Shown one piece after another: positions 1-6,800 of a stretch of DNA of 11,335 nt. Source of the stretch: Cudoniella acicularis. Its lineage: Eukaryota; Ascomycota; Leotiomycetes; Helotiales; Helotiaceae. The stretch covers positions 1 through 11,335 of the forward strand of contig JAAMPI010001694.1 in the NCBI GenBank assembly GCA_013054445.1, written 5' to 3'. Position 1 is the first letter of the stretch, and the number at the start of each line of letters is the position of its first letter. A model generated the notes under the pieces. That model ran no database searches. It had not been told where the DNA came from and saw only the letters and a list, made by a program, of their open reading frames with translations. Made by a program: the position numbers and the translations under genes.

Positions 1-173
1 TGGATGGCAGCGATGGCTGGAATGGAGATATGGTGAAGAAATTGGTGGGTGATATCGAGAATTTGTTTGGCTGGAAACCGTATTGTCCGAAGTACCATGC
101 GGGATTTAAGATTGCGCGTGTTGAGCGACGTGGTTTTTGGGAGAAGAATCCGAAGAAGTGGGTTGTAGACTGA
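1..173 (+). CDS. 3' end of an unrecognised protein-coding gene (partial)
   Basis: An open frame enters from the left edge (first full codon at 3) and stops at TGA 171-173, giving 56 C-terminal residues. The tail is rich in Lys, Trp and aromatic residues, with segments such as LVGDIENLFGW, KYHAGFKIARVERRG and WEKNPKKWVVD. This composition looks like a folded, conserved domain end rather than noise. I do not recognise the family and assign no function. The start and most of the protein lie outside the window. Two AATAAA signals about 190-200 nt downstream agree with a + strand gene ending here. An alternative is chance openness, which 56 sense codons cannot exclude. Confidence 0.55.
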   Translation, partial: DGSDGWNGDMVKKLVGDIENLFGWKPYCPKYHAGFKIARVERRGFWEKNPKKWVVD

Positions 174-365
174 AGATCAGAAGAAATTGACTCCTCGTTC
201 TGTGTGCGCCACTCGGCCGTGTATTCGGCGCCATTTGCCTCTCTTTTGATTACGTTCGTAAGTTGAGCAACTTTGATACTTGGTCGTGGTTTTCCATCTT
301 AGTTTCAAAGAGTGTCAAGGAGGGACGAAAGTCCGAACATAATCATGAGAAGGTAGTGAACTCGA

Positions 366-380
366 AATAAAAGTAATAAA
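366..380 (+). terminator. Tandem AATAAA polyadenylation signals
   Basis: AATAAA occurs at 366-371 and again at 375-380, in an A-rich stretch about 190 nt after the stop codon at 173. This is a plausible 3'-end formation signal for the partial gene at the left edge. The 174-365 interval would then be its 3' UTR. Fungal poly(A) signals are loose, so the exact cleavage site cannot be read. Confidence 0.45.
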
Positions 381-2060
381 CGAGCGACTAGCGTATTATG
401 ATGATTACCGAATGAATGGGTGTAATTTCCATTCGCCGAAACTGAGTGAATTTGCTGCTATGGCACGCGAACGCGAAGTGGGTGTTCCGGGAAACAGCCG
501 ACTGGGTAGCGGAACACGGAACAAATTCTCTTGCTAGTTTGACCCGGACGATAACAACCAAATCTCACGTCGCACAGCTTACGCTGTGATAACTAGAATA
601 TGACCAAGTGACTTGGAAATATTTCGAATTGTCTCACATCTCGAACAACGATAATTTTTTCCACGGAGAACTGTCCCAGGTTCTTGGTGTCCCGTGGTCG
701 ATGACAAACTTTGATACGGTAATAAGAACGACGCGAAATGGTTTGCGCACTGCTAACAAGACAATAGCAAGCTTACAAGTTGCTTCGAATACGAGGAGTC
801 GAGGTCACGAGCATTAAAATTGACTTTGTTGAAAGCCTTCGCAAGGTTCAACACCAAAGGCCAGACTGGCCTAAATACCACCCTGGGGATATGCGTGCTT
901 GTAATAAGCTTTGGTGCTGGTGCTTATTTGAATTCACTGGATCTTCCTCGGACTTCTTCCTACTAGAAGTAAACACTCGCCGTGTTTTCGGGGCGCCTCG
1001 CTTTCGTTAGGCTTAACCCGCTCTACGCGCGTTAATTTTTGACAGTAGAAAGCCAAGTGGCCCAACAACACACACGTTTTCTGTTCCAATATAGACTTCG
1101 CGTAGTTACATTCCTTCCGTACCCTTACTGTGGAAACCACAACAAGCCAAGGAGCAAAATCATGACTCAGGTCACGAGACTCCAAATGACCCCAATTTTG
1201 TTTTTCTACCCCAAGTGGCGTCCTTTCGGGTCACGGCCAGCAATACAGCACTTTTGTGGTTCTTGCGGGACCGTGGCCACGGCAGCAAGTGGCTGAAAAA
1301 TGTTGATAGAACACAAAAAGCGACAAATAAACGCGCCTGTCCCGTGCACGAGACTGGGCCTAACCCAATTGAACAGAGTTGTCTTCGGAACATTCCCATC
1401 TGACAAGTAGCCAGAAGCCCAACTATGAGCAACACTGCATGGGCCTGCAGCATACTCCTATGAACAGTCGAATTCTCACATCACGTGCCCGGGGCGTCGT
1501 CACAAGACGGTTCTTGATCAAGGTTCAGTGAAACTTTCCTCAACCCCACACTTCCGGCACAGACATAGCACGTCCCCGGTATCAAAAATGGCTCAAGTAG
1601 TGTATAGAAAGTTGTCTAAAACTGCACGGCTGGGCAGACTGTATGAGAGCGGGCAGTTCCGCCGTCGGAAAACTTATGCACTGTCGGGTGATGCATGTCA
1701 ACCATTTTGAGAATGCCATGACGGTAAGCACAACCGTGCAACCGCACGAGGGGCAGCAAAAGGACAGCAGCGAGCACAAGCGTATCTGGTGACTGGCGGG
1801 CGGAGAATTCGGTTGTGCGCATGCTCTCTTCTCGTTCGATTTGGTAATTGTGAGACGCTAGACTGGTACCTTGGATATACTGCATCGCTGACTGAGACGT
1901 TTATCCAATGTGCAGTCGTGGACCGTCGTACGGGAGCCACAGATGCAGATGCAGGCGCAAAAGGCATGGTGGGGCCAGTATATCGTCATATGAATGTTGG
2001 ATGCTGGTCGCGGAGCGCGAGGGCATCATGTTGTTGCCCTGTCACTCCTGTGCCGTTGGC
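381..2060. other. Intergenic DNA without a supportable gene
   Basis: Only short open frames (60-136 codons) occur here, on both strands and overlapping one another. None shows a recognisable motif, consistent composition or plausible exon chain. No tRNA, rRNA or transposon signature was seen. Minor structures are an 8-bp inverted repeat at 482-517, a 10-bp perfect palindrome (CTTGATCAAG) at 1513-1522 and a CACGTG E-box at 1482-1487. An unannotated non-coding transcript or a rapidly evolving small gene cannot be excluded by eye. Confidence 0.5.
482..517. repeat. 8-bp inverted repeat with 20-nt spacer
   Basis: GTGTTCCG at 482-489 is the exact reverse complement of CGGAACAC at 510-517. As RNA it could form a stem-loop with a 20-nt loop. 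It lies in intergenic DNA about 300 nt past the left-edge gene. An 8-bp match at this spacing can arise by chance, so function is not implied. Confidence 0.4.
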
Positions 2061-2077
2061 CTGCCATTGGCCTCCAC

Positions 2078-2165
2078 GGGGCGGAGAGGGCGGTGTGATG
2101 GGGTGGGAGAAGAGGGGCATCCGCAAAGCAGAGGAGCAGCAGAGGAGCAGCAGAGGGGGGTGTGG
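2078..2165 (+). repeat. G-rich/purine-rich tract with 11-bp tandem repeat
   Basis: The + strand carries clustered G runs: 2078-2081, 2088-2090, 2100-2103, 2105-2107, 2114-2117 and 2155-2160. Between the last two lies a tandem duplication of GAGGAGCAGCA (2131-2141 and 2142-2152). The spacing gives some G-quadruplex potential, although one loop is 9 nt and so outside the strict consensus. The tract sits about 1.6 kb upstream of the RIM15 start. It may be simple low-complexity DNA or part of an upstream regulatory region. Confidence 0.5.
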
Positions 2166-2693
2166 GATGGTGTTGTCGCATTCTGGAAGAGGACGTTGAT
2201 GGGAGTTGGGACAAACAAATAGGACTGCAAGCGTGGGCCAGGGGTAGATGGAGGAGTGGGTTCCAACGCTCAGGATTCGCCACCGTCGGGGTACACACCC
2301 TCTCTGCAACACGCAAGGATGGAAGAAAAAAGAACTTTCGAGAGAGGAGGAGCTGCGTGTTATAGTCGTATCAATCTATATGACCGTTTCTCGCATGCCA
2401 GTCAATCGCACTGCTTCTGCTTCCAGCGCTCCGTGTGTCCTGTTCTGTGCAATCCTGAAGCATGGATCGGAAGCTCAGGATAGTCCGGCAGGAAGCTCTG
2501 CTCCTGATCAGAGATCTCACCAGTGACCATGCGTCTGCTGCACGAGAAGTGTTGGGTTGGCGAGTGGTTAAGCACAGTGATGTCTTTCTTCATCTGGATA
2601 ATTGATCATCCTGTGCATGCAGGAGACGACGGGCATCCAAGGCCTGTAGTGGTTCGAATAACTGCGTGTTTTTTGAGCAATAACTTTCAAGTC

Positions 2694-2761
2694 CTGTACA
2701 CCTGCAGAGGTCATGTACAGCACTGTACAATACAGTGCGCACTATACTGTAAAGTACAGTA
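2694..2761. promoter_or_regulatory. Nested inverted-repeat array of ACTGTA/TACAGT elements
   Basis: Two composite palindromes of form YACTGTA-N3-TACAGTR occur: 2721-2737 (spacer CAA) and 2745-2761 (spacer AAG). Each has 7-bp perfect arms, and the copies are exactly 24 bp apart. They are preceded by TGTACAG-CA-CTGTACA (2714-2729) and by another CTGTACA at 2694-2700. A 10-bp perfect palindrome AGTGCGCACT (2734-2743) lies between the two composite sites. The regular half-sites suggest binding of a dimeric protein, or a hairpin-forming sequence. The array lies about 1.0 kb upstream of the RIM15 ATG. I know of no fungal factor with this exact site, and function is inference. Confidence 0.55.
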
Positions 2762-3019
2762 CCGGCAATCAGTTGCTATGGCTCCAGGGCAGGCAACCGC
2801 AGCAACAGGGCCAGCACCGGAAGAGAGAAATGGAGAGAAACAGAAGGAAATAAGAGTCTACTGCGGTGGTGTCCATCTTCATCGTGTTGCCAGGAGGAAT
2901 TAATCCTCTAGCAACCACCTAAGGCAGCGTTAACAGCAATTGGAACGGACTTCGCAATAGGCTCTACGAAATACACGCCTGGAACTGAACTATAATTAAC
3001 ATAAATCCAGCTGCCAACA

Positions 3020-3196
3020 CCAATCCACCATTCTGAAACGGCCACGGCGTAAAACACAGCGGTTTAAAGTGCTGATAACTCTGTAATCGGGCCCAGAAAA
3101 TGCTGAGTCGAGGGCTGCCGTTGTTAGCCAAGATCCTGCCCAGCTTCTCAGCCCTTTTGTTTGTGTTGTCCTCCATCGCAGCGCCACTGTGATTGG
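3020..3196. promoter_or_regulatory. CCAAT boxes of the probable RIM15 promoter
   Basis: CCAAT is read at 3020-3024 on the + strand and as ATTGG at 3192-3196 on the other strand. They lie about 590-765 nt before the RIM15 ATG and upstream of an A/C-rich stretch near 3320-3375 that resembles the start of a fungal 5' leader. CCAAT is the binding site of the HAP/CBF complex in ascomycetes. The motif is short and occurs often by chance, so this is a positional suggestion only. Confidence 0.3.
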
Positions 3197-3559
3197 CTGA
3201 CTTGTTCCCCGCCTTTAACCATCCACAGAAGGCCTTCCCTTCGGCTTCGCCCATCACCAGGGCCAAACCGTAATCAGTGCCGTACGCGAGGAGACGAGGG
3301 CCGGCCCAAATAATAAATCCTCTCGCAACACAACGCAACGAAGCTCGAGTCTTCAAGGCCCACGACAACGACAACCCCCCATTGCTTGAGCCCGCCGACT
3401 TTCTCGACGGCCATTCAGCCCCTCTTGACGGTCGATAGAGCCCCGGTGCACTTCTCCTTCGCTGGAGCAAGTATCCGCCCGCGTCTCCCCGCGACAAACG
3501 GTACGAAAAGTAGCTTCGACAGCACTTGCCTCCGGGGCGCTTACCAACGACAACACCAC

Positions 3560-3590
3560 GAGACATCAGCATCAATTCTCATGATGTCTC
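3560..3590 (+). repeat. Leader stem-loop enclosing the first upstream AUG pair
   Basis: GAGACATCA (3560-3568) is the exact reverse complement of TGATGTCTC (3582-3590), with a 13-nt loop between. Two more pairs (3558-3559 with 3593-3594) can form past a 2-nt bulge. The right arm contains the second of two tandem ATGs (3581 and 3584) that open a 9-codon uORF. If transcribed, the stem would overlap the uORF start. Confidence 0.45.
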
Positions 3591-3610
3591 TCGTCGCTGT
3601 CTGCTGCTAG
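3581..3610 (+). other. uORF 1, 9 codons
   Basis: ATGATG followed by seven more sense codons and TAG at 3608-3610, encoding MMSLVAVCC. It ends 174 nt before the main ATG. The first ATG has a weak context (C at -3), while the second has A at -3. It could modulate RIM15 translation if the transcript starts upstream of 3580, which is not known. Confidence 0.35.
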
Positions 3611-3695
3611 TCCTGGCGCTCCGGCCAGACGTCTAGGACAGGTTTCAACACGGTTCCTGGCACGATAGCTTCCGATAGCAACGCGCACAACATTC

Positions 3696-3869
3696 ATGCT
3701 TATCCGAATCAGGGGCACCCGAACCTCAAAAGCACAACCAGTCAATGTGGGTGCAGGTGTTGATTCTGAGGAATCTCGCCCAAAATGGAGGACAATAGTG
3801 GCATGCTGGCACCACCAGCTGTGTCGCATCTGCGGGCACAGGCTGGTGGTCAGATGGAGCGCTCTCTGA
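3696..3869 (+). other. uORF 2, 57 codons, overlaps the RIM15 start out of frame
   Basis: ATG at 3696 opens a frame that ends at TGA 3867-3869, past the RIM15 ATG at 3785. The codons before the overlap read like ordinary protein (for example VNVGAGVDSEESRPK), while those after it look like out-of-frame translation of RIM15. One additional A in the CCCAAAATGG run would join this frame directly to MEDNSG of RIM15. It is therefore either an overlapping inhibitory uORF or the true N-terminal extension cut off by a base loss. The ATG has T at -3, a weak context. Confidence 0.4.
3745..3798 (+). other. uORF 3, 17 codons, overlaps the RIM15 start
   Basis: ATG at 3745 (T at -3) opens a 17-codon frame ending at TAG 3796-3798, 14 nt past the main ATG and in a different frame. 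Ribosomes that start here cannot easily reinitiate at 3785. It matters only if the transcript starts upstream of 3745. Confidence 0.3.
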
Positions 3870-6800
3870 GTGCTGACATTCGGGAGGAGAGGGAAGATCT
3901 TCGAGAGGCCGCAGAGCAAACACTCAATGTTATCATGGACCTTAGTCTCGATGGCACCATCCGATGGGTCAGTCCCTCGTGGACCGACGTTATCGGTACA
4001 ACCTACGAGTCGGTTCAGGGAAAGCCAATCAAAGACCTTGTGACGAGTGAAAACAAGGAGGTGTTCGCCGAGATTGTGGAATCGATGAAGAAGGACGATT
4101 CGCGGAGTCAGATCATCAGATTTTCGGTTCAATTAGGTCCAGCATCAAAACTGGCACCTACCGACATCCCAGACCGTTTGGAGGGCGAGAGTGGGGAAGA
4201 AACTGCTGCGGCTCAGGCTGAGCCTGCTACAATTGATCTGGAGGGTCAAGGTATTATGGTTTACGATCGTTCCTCTGGAGGTGAAAGCCATGTGAGTTGA
4301 CTTGGTTGCAAATCCAGCTTAGTACTAATCCAGTTGGCAGACTATGTGGATGATCCGCCCGTGGATTGCACCACGCGAGATACAAATCGACTTACCGGCC
4401 GTGATTGTGGATTCTCTGGGCTCAGGGGCAGAAATTCTTGCCAGCTACCTCACGACTTTGGCAGAAGTTGGACTTTCAGATCCAGCGCATCATCCTCCAC
4501 CTCTACCGGTCCTCTGCCGCATCTGCGAGCGCCAGATCCCTCCGTGGTGGTTCGAAAAGCACACGGAACTATGCTTGCAGGAACATAAGGCTGAAATGGA
4601 AGTCCAAATGTGCCAAGAAAATCTAACTGAGCATCGTCATGCGATTGTCAAGGTCTTAGATGCTCTCGAGGCCAGAAAGACACGTCCCAGTACAAGTGAG
4701 CAGCCTGCTCTGGCCCCACCTCAAGCCGAGTACAAAGGGATGCCAATTGGTCCATCATCGTCAACATCCTCCTCCTCCGGGACCGCTTCTCCTGGGACCC
4801 CGGCCGGAAGATCTCGCGATTCTTCTTCCACTGGTTTTGGCCATGCACGCGCACGCTCGTTTGCCGTCCGACGGCCACAGGCAAGAATTGTCGAGTTATT
4901 GCTTGATCTATGTGATACATCTATCGAGATTAGCACCCCAGCTATCAAAGAGCCACCCTCGCAAGCTCCTGGTGAGTTTCGCACTCAATCGCCTCAATCA
5001 GAATCACGAATATCCCAAGTTATGCAGTGGCAGTCTCCGAGCACAAATACGCTAGATCAAGAACAAGGTCTGGCATTGTTGTGTGCAGATAGTGAGAGGG
5101 CAGCAAAAGCAAAGGTTGAATCTGTTCTACGTCATCGTAGAATTATTGAATACTCCGAACGCATTCGAATAGAGTTTTCCGTTATAGTGCAAGATTGCAT
5201 TGACGAAGCTATGCGTAAAGCTGCTCGAATTGCGAATGGCATACTTTCCGACTCGGAATCCGAAGAAGAGAAGACACCCGCCAATGACGATGGATTTTTC
5301 ACCGGGTCTTTTGATGGACCATCATCGCTTGCTGCTGCCCTTCGTGAAGCCGAGTTGGGACGAAATTCGGAAGGTCGACAGTCGCCATCTACTTCTGCCC
5401 GGTCGAGCAGTCCAAGAGAATGCCCAACGCCGCGATCTCAGGGTCCCATGAGCATACTCTCGCAATCACAGGACTCTCGACGGCAATCTCTGTTCTTCGA
5501 GAGCGACGCTGGAGATAGCGATGGGAGTGTTCGATCGTCATCATTGATGTCCAGGGCCCCCGCTCGAACAGAATCGCCTGTGTCTGAATTTGGTGATCTC
5601 CGTCGTGCAGCAAGCTCTCGGCAACGCCACCGAAGGAGTATTATACTCCCAGGCGCAGCTTCTCCTCGCCGACAAGAGTCGCCCGTACGGATGAACCAGC
5701 CTTCGTCACCACTGAGAATCACGAAGCCTAGAGCCTTACCAATTTCTCACGAAGGCATCGTTTCTCCTACGAATTCCCCAATGCTCCCAGGTAGTGAGTT
5801 CAGTTCCCCTGCTCTGATACCACACCACCACAGACGTCAATCCTCGGCTGCGGGATCAGATCCATCTCGACCACCACCGTCTCCACGCATGAGTGCTGTA
5901 AGTGCGCCCCAGGCTAGAGCGGTACCTCCTTCCATCAAAGATTTCGAAATTATCAAGCCCATCAGCAAAGGCGCATTTGGAAGTGTGTACCTTGCTAAGA
6001 AAAGATCTACTGGGGACTATTATGCCATCAAAGTGCTGAAAAAGGCAGACATGGTCGCAAAGAATCAAGTTACAAATGTCAAAGCAGAGCGCGCTATCAT
6101 GATGTGGCAAGGCGAGAGCGATTTTGTTGCCAAGTTGTACTGGACGTTTTCGAGTAAAGATTATCTATATCTGGTTATGGAGTATCTTAACGGAGGAGAC
6201 TGCGCATCTCTTATCAAAGTCTTAGGAGGCCTTCCAGAAGACTGGGCAAAGAAGTACCTTGGAGAGGTCATTCTGGGCGTTGAGCATCTCCACAATCGAG
6301 GCATCGTCCATCGAGATCTCAAGCCTGATAATCTACTCATTGATCAAAAAGGTCATCTTAAGCTAACGGATTTTGGTTTGTCGAGGATGGGGTTAATCGG
6401 CCGCCAGAAAAGAGTTCTCAATAGTACAGTGAACGAACCTGCCCCAGATTTGTTAAAACAAGGGCCTTTCGCCCGCACTACTTCCATCAGCTCCTCCAGA
6501 TCAACTTCCTTTGATTTCCAAGGTCATCACTCCCCAGGATCAACCCCGCAGATGACACCAGATCTTGCAAACGGGCTTACCACCCCTTCATATTTCAGCC
6601 TCAGTCGAGAAGGTACCTTCAGCAAGGATTCTCGGCGGACTTCAGGCCGGAGTGACAGCGGTGGAAGCGAGACTCTGAACCAGATGTTTACTAGTTTCTC
6701 TCTCAATGACTCTCAAGGACAGCAGATGATGAATCAGAGGAAAACTCCCATCGAGGAAATGAGCGAGAATGACAGCAGTGGGTCGCCAGACTTGCTTTCT

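Larger units (their letters stand above)
3330..3784 (+). promoter_or_regulatory. Probable 5' leader of RIM15
   Basis: The stretch is C/A-rich at its start, has no long + strand coding frame, and runs to the ATG at 3785. It contains upstream ATGs at 3581, 3584, 3696 and 3745, all with a pyrimidine at -3 except the second, which has A. It also holds a 9-bp hairpin at 3560-3590. A TGA in the RIM15 frame at 3767-3769 closes that frame immediately upstream of the chosen start. STRE-type pentamers (CCCCT near 3418, AGGGG near 3711) are present. A 5' UTR intron is possible, for example a GTACGA donor at 3501 with an acceptor AG at 3668 or 3678, but none is compelling. Confidence 0.45.

Noticed and set aside
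1172..1453. 93-codon minus-strand frame with a hydrophobic N-terminus resembling a signal peptide
   Set aside because: The rest is Arg/Ser/Cys-rich noise with no cysteine pattern of a small secreted protein, and another frame overlaps it equally well.
1789..2222. Overlapping + strand frames of 104 and 136 codons
   Set aside because: They cover the G-rich repeat tract, lack motifs, and neither frame is favoured by composition.
2651..2660. GGTTCGAATA resembling a tRNA B box
   Set aside because: No matching A box, acceptor stem or cloverleaf could be drawn around it.
2523..2903. 126-codon + strand frame across the palindrome array
   Set aside because: The frame simply reads through the inverted repeats, and the translation has no domain signature.
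2964..3575. 203-codon minus-strand open frame opposite the RIM15 promoter and leader
   Set aside because: Arg/Ser/Gly-rich with no recognisable motif or domain, overlaps the probable leader of rim15, and has no clear promoter or end signal. It is most likely chance openness, though its length makes it the best of the spurious frames.
4971..5030. GTGAGT after GCTCCTG, a possible second intron donor in rim15
   Set aside because: The frame stays open and reads an in-register Ser/Pro/Gln-rich linker without a TACTAAC-like branch point; no splice is needed.
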